This document shows, piece after piece, positions 1-5,054 of a DNA stretch of 5,054 bases. The DNA is taken from NCBI GenBank assembly GCA_024640485.1, contig JAHEEY010000358.1, forward strand, positions 1 to 5,054. The letters run 5' to 3'. This DNA comes from Chloroflexota bacterium. GTDB taxonomy: Bacteria; Chloroflexota; Anaerolineae; Promineifilales; Promineifilaceae. The position numbers and the translations under genes are program-made. The notes under the pieces were generated by a model. It worked only from the letters and a program-made list of their open reading frames with translations, was not told where the DNA came from and did no database searches. Numbering within the stretch: position 1 is the stretch's first letter; every line of letters starts with the position of its first letter.

Positions 1-1021
1 AGGATGTTGAATCAGATCGTTTCATGAACTTCTGTGTCGAGGAGACCACCTGGCCGAAGGTCGCCCCGGTCCGGCTGAAGCCGATGCTGCCCAGGATTAC
101 CATCATCACCACGTTAAGGGCATGATATAGGAACGCGAAGCTGGCTGCCTCCGCCTCCGGCTGGCCCACCACCGCCAGCGCCGCCATCACCCCGGCGTGA
201 AACACCCCGATCATCCCTGGCGATGAGGGGGCGGCAATGCTCAATGCTGCCGCGCAGACCACGAAGCCCGCCATCGGCCAGGTAGGCTGGATATTGACCG
301 CCAGCAGTGCGCTGTAATAGGCGGCAATAATAGGGATCCAGATGATTATGCTGTAGGCCACCAGAATCAGCCCATCCTTTAACTTGGTCAGGCTGGATAG
401 ACCGGCCAGCAGCTCGTCCGCCCGCGCCGCCCACGTCTGTGTGTCCAGAAACGGGATCCTATCTAGAATCCAGACCGATACCCTACCAGCTAGCTTTCGG
501 TTGTTGGCCGCCACAATGACGATAACAATAGCCCCAATCGCCAAAATCCCGGAGGCGCGGGAGCCAGAGCGCATCCAGTCGGGTAGGCGGGCCACTTCCG
601 CCAAGGTAAAGGGCAGCAGGGTGACGATGAACATCATGTCCAGGAGTCTTTCCACCACCATGGTGGAAACACCTCTGGCGATACTCACCGGGGGCACGCT
701 GCCAATCATCACCGCCCGGGCGACATCGCCGATCCGGAGGGGGAGAAGGTTGGTCAGCATAGCGCCGATATTCTGAATATGGAATAACTCCCATAGAGCC
801 ACGTCGTTGTTGAGCATGAAACGCCAGCGAATCGCCCGCAGCACCATAAAGATGACAACGCAGACGATGCTCACCGCCAGGTACCCGTACCGGGCGCTCC
901 TCAAAGCCAGAATAATCTGTGACGGTTTGACGAAGTAGAAGACAGCAGCCAGGCCGACGGCACTGACCAAAATACCGATCCACAGTTGGCGCCGTCTTTT
1001 CGCTTCAGGGTTTGTCATCAT
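1..1021 (-). CDS. Lysylphosphatidylglycerol synthase TM / YbhN-like flippase-family membrane protein (C-terminus beyond window)
   Basis: An open frame of 340 codons runs from the ATG at 1021 off the left edge with no stop, so the C-terminus is missing. The protein starts MMTNPEAKRRRQLWIGILVS, a basic N-terminus followed by a hydrophobic helix (about residues 13-31). Further hydrophobic segments lie at about 46-63, 127-140, 157-171, 217-243, 248-264 and 269-285, giving a polytopic inner-membrane protein. Motifs typical of the LPG_synthase_TM / UPF0104 family are visible: NLLPLRIGDVARAVMIG (91-107, with R96, G98, D99 and R102), VVERLLDM (122-129) and the PSSPGMIGVFHAG turn (265-277). Family members are membrane proteins linked to lipid or glycolipid transfer or flipping. 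No soluble aminoacyl-PG synthase domain is seen, although the missing end could in principle hold one; the substrate cannot be named. Two tandem ATGs (1021 and 1018) could both serve as start; no Shine-Dalgarno precedes either. It follows rny on the same strand but is separated by a terminator and has its own promoter candidate. Confidence 0.87.
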   Translation of the reverse strand, partial: MMTNPEAKRRRQLWIGILVSAVGLAAVFYFVKPSQIILALRSARYGYLAVSIVCVVIFMVLRAIRWRFMLNNDVALWELFHIQNIGAMLTNLLPLRIGDVARAVMIGSVPPVSIARGVSTMVVERLLDMMFIVTLLPFTLAEVARLPDWMRSGSRASGILAIGAIVIVIVAANNRKLAGRVSVWILDRIPFLDTQTWAARADELLAGLSSLTKLKDGLILVAYSIIIWIPIIAAYYSALLAVNIQPTWPMAGFVVCAAALSIAAPSSPGMIGVFHAGVMAALAVVGQPEAEAASFAFLYHALNVVMMVILGSIGFSRTGATFGQVVSSTQKFMKRSDSTS

Positions 1022-1027
1022 GCTTGG

Positions 1028-1056
1028 ATTATATTGAAAAACATGCCATGTGCCAT
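1028..1056 (-). promoter_or_regulatory. Candidate promoter of the flippase-family gene, leaderless type
   Basis: On the minus strand a perfect TATAAT (1033-1028) is preceded by a 17-base spacer and a weak -35-like ATGGCA (1056-1051, four of six matches to TTGACA). Only six bases, CCAAGC, separate the -10 box from the ATG at 1021. Transcription would therefore be expected to begin at or next to the start codon, which agrees with the absence of any ribosome binding site. The boxes are seen directly; the leaderless reading is inference. Confidence 0.5.
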
Positions 1057-1062
1057 AGTGCC

Positions 1063-1075
1063 GGCGCTTCGCGCC
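1063..1075 (-). other. Small GC hairpin upstream of the flippase promoter
   Basis: GGCGC and GCGCC arms (1063-1067, 1071-1075) enclose a three-base loop. There is no T-run on either side, so it is not a terminator by itself. It lies just upstream of the -35-like box and 31 bases beyond the rny terminator U-run. No role can be assigned. Confidence 0.3.
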
Positions 1076-1105
1076 AACCGTTGCTGTCAGTGCTGGCATT
1101 TTGCC

Positions 1106-1147
1106 AAAAGACCCACAGGGATAACCTGAAGTTACTCCTGTGGGTCT
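1106..1147 (-). terminator. Rho-independent terminator of the rny transcript
   Basis: Arms 1109-1125 and 1131-1147 form an almost perfect 17-position stem around the five-base loop at 1126-1130. The outer eleven pairs (AGACCCACAGG with its complement) are unbroken, followed by one G-T pair, one mismatch and four more pairs. Read on the minus strand the stem ends in GGGTCT and runs into TTT (1108-1106), a short U-run of four with the last stem base. It lies about 50 bases after the rny stop. On the plus strand the following bases are CTGTTTCT, so termination there would be weaker, and no plus-strand gene needs it. Confidence 0.82.
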
Positions 1148-1160
1148 CTGTTTCTAAATA

Positions 1161-1185
1161 TGACGCCAGGGCTGTGACGGCGTCA
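1161..1185 (-). other. Stem-loop immediately after the rny stop codon
   Basis: TGACGCC (1161-1167) and GGCGTCA (1179-1185) are perfect 7-base inverted copies with an 11-base loop. The element starts nine bases after the rny stop and lies just ahead of the main terminator. No T-run follows, so it more likely acts as a 3' UTR hairpin, for example a block to 3' exonucleases, than as a terminator. The fold is visible; the role is inference. Confidence 0.5.
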
Positions 1186-1194
1186 ATTGACAGC

Positions 1195-2727
1195 TTACTT
1201 GGCGAAGCCGACCGCCCGGGTCTCCCGGATGACCGTCACCTGGATCTGCCCAGGATACTGCATACTGTCTTCGATCATCTTGGAAATGTCCCTGGACAGC
1301 CGCATCGCTCCCAAATCGTCTATGGTGCCCGGTTTAACCAGGATGCGGATTTCCCGGCCCGCCTGTAGCGCATAGGCGCTTTCCACACCATCAAAGGAGG
1401 TGGCGATATCTTCCAGGGTGCGCACCCGCTTGATGTAATTCTCAAGGGATTCGCGCCGTGCCCCAGGACGGGCGCCGGAGATGGCATCGGCAGCTTCCAC
1501 GATAATCGACTCCACACTGTCCTGATCGACCTCATGATGATGGGAAGCGATACAGTTGACCACCACTTCCGGGACCTGGAACCGGCGGGCATATTCAGCC
1601 CCCAGCATAGCGTGGGTCCCTTCCTGGTCGTGGTCCATCGCCTTGCCCAAATCGTGGAGCAGGGCGCCCATCTTGGAGATTTCCACATTGGCGCCCAGCT
1701 CTGAGGCCAGCACCGAAGCGATCTTGGCCGCTTCCACGGCATGGAACAGCTGGTTTTGGCCGTAGGAGGTGCGGTATTTCAGCCGGCCCAGCATCTCGGT
1801 GATCTGAGGACGAAGTCCGTGGACATTGGCCTCGTAAGCGGCTTGATCGCCCGCTTCCTTGATATCTTTATTGACTTCTTTCTCGGCGTCTTTGATTAAC
1901 TTCTCAATACGGGCCGGATGGATACGGCCGTCGACAATCAGCCGTTCCAATGCCCGGCGGGCCACTTCACGGCGAATCGGGTCGAAGCTGGAGACGGTCA
2001 CCGATTCCGGGGTGTCGTCCACCACGATATCGACCCCGGCAGCCTGCTCGAATGCCCGGATGTTGCGCCCGTTCCGGCCGATGATCCGCCCCTTCATCTC
2101 TTCCTTGGGCAGCTCCACCACCGAAACCGTGGTCTCGGCCACCTGGTCGCTGGCCACCCGCTGGATCGCCAGGGCGATCAGCTTGCGGGCCTTCTCTTCA
2201 GCCGTCTCCTTGGCCCGGTCTTCGATCTCGCGCATCAGCCGGGCCATATCTTGACGGCTCTCTTTTTCAACTTCAGCCAGCAGCAGCGCTTTGGCTTCAT
2301 CGGTGGCCATCGCCGCGACCTGTTCCAGCTGCGTACGATGTTCGTCGGCCTGCAGCTCCAGATCATTCTGTTGTTTGTCCAGCCGGCTCTGCCGCTTATT
2401 CAGCTGCGCTTCTCGCTGTTCAAGCTTCTTGGCCTGGTCGTCCATTTTGGCGTTGCGCCGGTCGACCCGTTCTTCGGAACGGGCCACGTCCAGATACCGT
2501 CTTTCCACCACCTTTTCCGCTTCGGAGCGCGCCTGCCGGGCTTCTTTGCGGGCGTCATTCACGATACTTTCAGCTTCTCGCTCGACGATGGCCCGCTTAT
2601 CCGCTAGCGCTTGCTCAGTGTCGGCGACCAATTGCTCAGTCTTGGGTTTGTAATAGAACCACATTATTCCGGCTGTTACGGCGATCCCAACAACCAGTCC
2701 AATGACAATCATGATCCCAGGGGGCAT
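1195..2727 (-). CDS. rny: Ribonuclease Y
   Basis: This 510-residue protein matches RNase Y in length and full domain order. RNase Y is a membrane-anchored endoribonuclease that starts mRNA decay in many bacteria lacking RNase E. Residues 5-25 form one hydrophobic N-terminal helix. About 30-185 is a charged coiled coil rich in E, K, R, Q and A. A KH domain follows at about 200-265, with the RNA-binding GRNG loop (217-220) inside the stretch GRIIGRNGRNIRAFE. The HD domain is at about 325-420, with the metal-binding pair H358-D359 in LLHDLGK, then DHDQEGTH (365-372), HHHEV (396-400) and EAADAISGARPGARRE (411-426). The C-terminal part ends in VTVIRETRAVGFAK. All key residues are present, so it should be active. 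The ATG at 2727 is fixed by AAGGAG seven bases upstream. The gene starts 27 bases after recX, implying a shared transcript, and ends before the terminator at 1106-1147. Confidence 0.97.
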   Translation of the reverse strand: MPPGIMIVIGLVVGIAVTAGIMWFYYKPKTEQLVADTEQALADKRAIVEREAESIVNDARKEARQARSEAEKVVERRYLDVARSEERVDRRNAKMDDQAKKLEQREAQLNKRQSRLDKQQNDLELQADEHRTQLEQVAAMATDEAKALLLAEVEKESRQDMARLMREIEDRAKETAEEKARKLIALAIQRVASDQVAETTVSVVELPKEEMKGRIIGRNGRNIRAFEQAAGVDIVVDDTPESVTVSSFDPIRREVARRALERLIVDGRIHPARIEKLIKDAEKEVNKDIKEAGDQAAYEANVHGLRPQITEMLGRLKYRTSYGQNQLFHAVEAAKIASVLASELGANVEISKMGALLHDLGKAMDHDQEGTHAMLGAEYARRFQVPEVVVNCIASHHHEVDQDSVESIIVEAADAISGARPGARRESLENYIKRVRTLEDIATSFDGVESAYALQAGREIRILVKPGTIDDLGAMRLSRDISKMIEDSMQYPGQIQVTVIRETRAVGFAK

Positions 2728-2734
2728 TTTTTGT

Positions 2735-2740
2735 CTCCTT
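2735..2740 (-). promoter_or_regulatory. Ribosome binding site of rny
   Basis: AAGGAG on the minus strand lies seven bases before the ATG at 2727, inside the 27-base recX-rny gap. It is the strongest Shine-Dalgarno site in the window and fixes the rny start. Confidence 0.85.
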
Positions 2741-2754
2741 ATAAAGCGTGGCCG

Positions 2755-3390
2755 CTAACTGTCCGCCGGCTCTTCGCCAACAGACTGCCACATCTCATTT
2801 ACAATTTGGTTAACAACCTCGTAGCCGTAGCCGCGCCGCTGCAAGAATTGTCCCAGCTTATTCCGGAACGTTTCTCGCGGCAGGCCGGCATACCGCTTTG
2901 ACTGCTTTGCAGCCACTCGCCGGGCGGATGCGCTTTCATCCAGCTCGGCAAGAGAAGATTCAATTAATTCTCGGCTGATGCCCTTCTGTTGGAGCTCCTG
3001 GCTGAGGGCGATCCGGCTTTTAGGCCGAAAGGTCTCTCGCTGTTCAACCCAATACGCCGCAAACGCTTTGTCATTGAGCAGCTCCAGGCTCTGCAGCTTC
3101 TCCACTATCAGGGCGACGACTTCATCATCGTACCCCTTGTCACCCAAATGGCTGCTGAGTTCGGCGACGCTCCGCGGGCGGTAGCTGATGTAGTTAATGG
3201 CCAGCTGCTGCCCGACTTCTCTGGCATCATTTCGCTGCAGCTCGGCGATCTGTTCCGCCGTCAGCTCCTGGCCGACTTTCAGCCACGCCGCGGTAATCAG
3301 CGCCAGCCCAAAGGCGAACTCGCCGTCCAGGTATACATTGACCCGGTCCCGGTTCCGCTTCTGAGCTGTTAAGGCCGTAATCACCGCCAT
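2755..3390 (-). CDS. recX: Regulatory protein RecX
   Basis: RecX binds RecA filaments and limits their growth and activity; genes for it commonly sit just downstream of recA. The chosen frame gives 211 residues, starting MAVITALTAQKRNRDRVNVY, with the N-terminal VNVYLDGEFAFGLA pattern typical of Gram-positive and Chloroflexota-type RecX. The helical three-helix repeats follow: YISYRPRSVAEL (67-78) with KGYDDEVV (85-92), then LNDKAFAAYWVEQRETFRPK (104-123) with LQQKGIS (133-139), and finally FLQRRGYGYEVVNQIVNEM (172-190). The frame stays open upstream to an ATG at 3555, but those 55 extra residues do not look like RecX and would overlap the promoter and terminator-like signals. The ATG at 3390 coincides with the start of family similarity. 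GGAG lies 11 bases upstream of it, a slightly long spacing. The stop is 27 bases ahead of rny, so the two are probably co-transcribed. Confidence 0.93.
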   Translation of the reverse strand: MAVITALTAQKRNRDRVNVYLDGEFAFGLALITAAWLKVGQELTAEQIAELQRNDAREVGQQLAINYISYRPRSVAELSSHLGDKGYDDEVVALIVEKLQSLELLNDKAFAAYWVEQRETFRPKSRIALSQELQQKGISRELIESSLAELDESASARRVAAKQSKRYAGLPRETFRNKLGQFLQRRGYGYEVVNQIVNEMWQSVGEEPADS

Positions 3391-3411
3391 ACCTGCTGCC
3401 GCTCCAATCTC

Positions 3412-3441
3412 ATTATCTGTAAAAACACGGCCGATAGCCAA
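3412..3441 (-). promoter_or_regulatory. Candidate recX-rny promoter
   Basis: On the minus strand TTGGCT (3441-3436, four of six matches to TTGACA) and GATAAT (3417-3412, five of six to TATAAT) are spaced by 18 bases. The predicted start would lie near 3405, leaving a leader of only some 15 bases before the recX ATG at 3390. That would leave little room for the GGAG at 3405-3402. It would allow recX-rny transcription independent of recA. It overlaps the terminator-like structure described separately, so the two readings partly compete. Confidence 0.4.
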
Positions 3442-3476
3442 AAGATTCTGGTCCACCAGGCAAAAAAATAGCCGTG
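3421..3476 (-). terminator. Weak terminator- or attenuator-like structure between recA and recX
   Basis: On the minus strand CACGGC (3476-3471) pairs with GCCGTG (3431-3426), and the second arm runs directly into TTTTT (3425-3421). The long interior contains a seven-T run (3468-3462), a GCC/GGC pairing (3461-3459 with 3439-3437) and a small CTGGT/ACCAG inverted repeat around 3448-3459. The outer stem is only six pairs and the interior is large, so strength is doubtful. It could end most recA transcripts and let a fraction read into recX, as reported for the recA-recX junction of E. coli. That comparison is by analogy only. Confidence 0.35.
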
Positions 3477-3896
3477 CTGTATTAACAGCCACGGCCTGGG
3501 GGAGATCAGTAGATGCGCTGTGTGCCGCAACCGCGGCTGCACACGCTGCCCTCAATTGGTTAGGTACGGTTCGGATGACCGGGTGGGGCCTGCTGCGGCC
3601 CGCCTGCCGGTTTATCTAGATTCGAACCCTTTCCAACCATCGCTTCTTGCTAGTCAACCATTGAACAACTGATTCTCTGAAGCCTGAGTATCAGCGATAA
3701 CCGCACCCCTCAAAGAAAGGCTGGTCAGCTTATTCCAATTGGCTGTCTCATTCCCCATCCAACCAACGCCCGCGCCATGAACCGCTGGTCCCTCGCGGCG
3801 TTGAAAGATGCGCCTACCTAGTACAAAGCGGATGTTTTCCTGATCTCAGCAACCCGGTTTCTAATTTGCCAGTGACGAGATAATACTATCAAATGC
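3442..3896 (-). other. Long recA-recX spacer without a convincing gene; several hairpins
   Basis: The 506-base interval between the recA stop and the recX ATG (3391-3896) holds no recognisable protein, tRNA, tmRNA, RNase P or SRP RNA. Its recX-proximal 51 bases carry the promoter and terminator-like signals; the rest is described here. Three inverted repeats stand out. ACCGG/CCGGT outer arms (3578-3582, 3607-3611) enclose a GGGCC/GGCCC hairpin (3586-3601). CTGATTCTC and GAGTATCAG (3669-3677, 3686-3694) pair with one mismatch. CAACGCC and GGCGTTG (3764-3770, 3797-3803) pair perfectly and continue inward past a bulge. None is followed by a T-run. The only open frames are very short, such as 26 codons at 3640-3560 on the minus strand. 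It may be a structured 3' UTR or small RNA, or decayed sequence. Confidence 0.45.
3764..3803 (-). repeat. Inverted repeat / long hairpin downstream of recA
   Basis: Seven perfect outer pairs (3764-3770 with 3797-3803) are followed, after a one-base bulge, by three more (3772-3774 with 3794-3796). A terminal CCA/TGG stem (3775-3777 with 3786-3788) can extend it. This is about 13 pairs in a 40-base element starting about 95 bases after the recA stop. The lack of a U-run on either strand argues against an intrinsic terminator. The fold is visible in the sequence; function is unknown. Confidence 0.45.
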
Positions 3897-4925
3897 TTAT
3901 TCGGTTGTTTCGGCAGCCGCCGCTCTCACCAGAGCCGGCAGCCCTGCCTTCCCTCTGACCAAATCTTCCAATTCAGTCAAAATCGCGGGATTTTCTCCGA
4001 GGAACAGTTTGGCGTTCTCTCGGCCTTGTCCCAAAAGCATTTCGCCGTAGCGGAAAAACGCGCCTCGTTTTTCAACGATTTCGTTGTTCGTGGCCAGGTC
4101 CAGGACATCACCCGTTCGGGAAATGCCTTCGTTGTACATGATGTCGAACTCGCACTCGGTGAAGGGTGGGGCGACCTTGTTCTTCTTGACCTTGATACGG
4201 GTCCGGTTGCCGCTCACTTCGCCTTTGACCTTAATCGCCTGGATGCGGCGGATGTCCATGCGCACTGAGGCGTAGAACTTCAAGGCGTTGCCGCCGGTGG
4301 TTGTCTCCGGGCTGCCAAACATGACCCCGATCTTGGACCGCAGCTGGTTGGTGAAAATCACCACCGTATTGGTCTGTTTGATCACCCCCGACAGCTTGCG
4401 CAGCGCCTGGGACATCAAACGGGCCTGAAGGCCCATATGGGAGTCGCCCATTTCGCCTTCGATTTCGGCTCTGGGGACCAGCGCCGCCACCGAATCAACC
4501 ACCACCACATCCATCGTGCCGGAACGAATCAACGCTTCGGCCACTTCCAATGCTTGTTCGCCAGTGTCCGGCTGGGACACATACAAATTATCGACATCAA
4601 CCCCACATTTGGCCGCATAGCTGGGATCCAGGGCGTGCTCCATATCAATGAAGGCGCATACGCCGCCGTTCTTCTGTGCTTCGGCAATAATGTGCTGGCA
4701 CAACGTAGTTTTACCGGACGATTCCGGCCCGTACACTTCGATGACTCGGCCACGGGGAACGCCGCCAACGCCCAGGGCAATATCCAAAGATAAACATCCC
4801 GTGGGGATCGCATCGACGACCATGTGGTGGGCATCGCCCAGGCGCATGATCACACCGTCACCAAATCGCTTGGTTAAGGCTGCCAATGTGTTTTCCAGAG
4901 TGCGATCTTTATCTTGTTTGCTCAT
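3897..4925 (-). CDS. recA: Recombinase RecA
   Basis: RecA forms ATP-dependent filaments on single-stranded DNA, carries out homologous pairing and strand exchange, and triggers LexA-type self-cleavage. The 342-residue product is full length and aligns with E. coli RecA numbering without gaps through the core. Walker A is GPESSGKTT (66-74, K72 and T73). The catalytic glutamate is E96 in DMEHALDP. Walker B is VVVVDS (140-145, D144). Loop L1 is [12 protein letters not shown] (154-165) and L2 runs from [14 protein letters not shown] through [13 protein letters not shown] (191-218), with the ATP sensor Q194 and interface residue F217. KNK (248-250) supplies the cross-subunit lysines. The C-terminal domain is present, but its tail is short and less acidic than in E. 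coli. Residue 95 is Met, where many RecAs have Ala. The ATG at 4925 is the only sensible start ([20 protein letters not shown]). No good Shine-Dalgarno precedes it; only ACGGAAAA is seen. An interrupted palindrome upstream is a candidate control site. Confidence 0.99.
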   Translation of the reverse strand: MSKQDKDRTLENTLAALTKRFGDGVIMRLGDAHHMVVDAIPTGCLSLDIALGVGGVPRGRVIEVYGPESSGKTTLCQHIIAEAQKNGGVCAFIDMEHALDPSYAAKCGVDVDNLYVSQPDTGEQALEVAEALIRSGTMDVVVVDSVAALVPRAEIEGEMGDSHMGLQARLMSQALRKLSGVIKQTNTVVIFTNQLRSKIGVMFGSPETTTGGNALKFYASVRMDIRRIQAIKVKGEVSGNRTRIKVKKNKVAPPFTECEFDIMYNEGISRTGDVLDLATNNEIVEKRGAFFRYGEMLLGQGRENAKLFLGENPAILTELEDLVRGKAGLPALVRAAAAETTE

Positions 4926-4972
4926 ACGTTTTGCGTTTTCCGTAAGCTACGTGTTATGCTAATACTTTCATT

Positions 4973-4985
4973 ATGTAGTGTACAT
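4973..4985. promoter_or_regulatory. Interrupted palindrome in the recA upstream region, candidate operator
   Basis: ATGTA and TACAT are perfect inverted copies separated by GTG, centred 54 bases upstream of the recA start. On the minus strand the same place offers promoter-like words: CATAAT at 4975-4970, or TGTACA (4984-4979) followed 17 bases later by TAGCAT. A regulator bound here would sit on such a promoter. An SOS repressor site would be expected near recA, but this sequence is neither the E. coli-type CTGT-N8-ACAG nor the Bacillus-type GAAC-N4-GTTC, so assignment to LexA is not supported. It also overlaps the ATG of the possible divergent frame. Confidence 0.35.
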
Positions 4986-5054
4986 GAGCGTCATGGATTT
5001 AGCAAACAACCAGGAATCTTACGGCGATGCGGCGGAGCAGGGAATTCGCCCGGC
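4984..5054 (+). CDS. Possible N-terminus of a divergent gene (runs off the right edge)
   Basis: From the ATG at 4984 the plus strand is open for 23 codons to the window end, beginning MSVMDLANNQESYGDAAEQG. A second in-frame ATG is at 4993. Third codon positions are GC-rich, like the neighbouring genes. No Shine-Dalgarno is visible before either ATG. The piece is too short to recognise a family. A divergent gene fits the 58-base gap to recA, but two minus-strand frames are also open over part of this stretch (with stops near 4994 and 5002), so a gene ending upstream of recA is an alternative. The call is weak. Confidence 0.33.
   Translation, partial: MSVMDLANNQESYGDAAEQGIRP

Noticed and set aside
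655..666. A 12-base perfect palindrome, CCACCATGGTGG
   Set aside because: It lies inside the flippase coding frame, encoding part of STMVVERL, and is explained by codon content; no partner copy was noticed.
384..776. Plus-strand open frame over the flippase gene, and minus-strand frames at 114-434 and 483-983
   Set aside because: They are shadows of the longer minus-strand frame from 1021, which carries the membrane helices and family motifs.
1918..2607. A 229-codon plus-strand open frame opposite rny
   Set aside because: It is antisense to an intact RNase Y with full KH and coiled-coil domains, and the product shows no recognisable fold or binding site.
3391..3555. A 55-residue N-terminal extension of RecX from the ATG at 3555
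   Set aside because: The extra residues (MRAACAAAVAAHSASTDLPQ onward) do not resemble RecX, contain the terminator-like and promoter signals, and family similarity begins at the ATG at 3390.
3563..3572. GGTACGGTTC on the plus strand, resembling the 3' half of group II intron domain V
   Set aside because: The matching GAGCCGTA-type 5' half and the intervening GAAA hairpin are absent upstream, and no reverse transcriptase lies in the window.
3615..3632. GGTTCGAATC on the minus strand, resembling a tRNA T-arm
   Set aside because: The flanking bases do not form a five-pair T-stem, and no acceptor stem, D-arm or anticodon arm can be built around it.
3560..3640. A 26-codon minus-strand frame starting MVGKGSNLDKPAGGPQQAPP
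   Set aside because: It is very short, has no clear Shine-Dalgarno, and overlaps an inverted repeat; nothing distinguishes it from chance.
4926..5000. An SOS (LexA) box upstream of recA
   Set aside because: No E. coli-type CTGT-N8-ACAG or Bacillus-type GAAC-N4-GTTC was found; the ATGTA-GTG-TACAT palindrome is reported only as a generic candidate operator.

Overview
The window carries a conserved bacterial housekeeping block read almost wholly on the minus strand. In transcription order it holds recA (4925-3897), recX (3390-2755) and rny for ribonuclease Y (2727-1195). After a strong rho-independent terminator comes a separately promoted multi-pass membrane protein of the lysylphosphatidylglycerol-synthase TM / YbhN-like flippase family (1021 to beyond base 1, C-terminus cut off). 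A short open frame at 4984-5054 on the plus strand may be the start of a gene divergent from recA.

The organism is a bacterium of moderately high GC. RNase Y, a RecX of about 210 residues that ends in an RRGY motif, and the recA-recX-rny order are compatible with Chloroflexota (Anaerolineae or a relative). This is inferred from gene content and protein character only; no search was possible, and other RNase Y-bearing phyla remain open.

Region by region: 1-1021 is the flippase-like protein. 1022-1194 holds its promoter, a leaderless-type -10 box, plus two stem-loops that close the rny transcript. 1195-2727 is rny with a clear ribosome binding site. 2755-3390 is recX, only 27 bases upstream of rny. 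3391-3896 is an unusually long recA-recX spacer with no convincing gene, but with several inverted repeats, a terminator-like structure and a recX-proximal promoter candidate. 3897-4925 is recA. 4926-5054 is the recA upstream region with an interrupted palindrome and the possible divergent frame.

Functionally, RecA drives recombination and SOS signalling and RecX restrains RecA filaments. RNase Y is a membrane-anchored mRNA-decay enzyme that probably shares a transcript with recX. The layout suggests recX-rny can be expressed independently of recA, with limited read-through from recA. The window is mostly ordinary. The points worth checking are the spacer between recA and recX, the apparently leaderless flippase promoter and the possible divergent gene.
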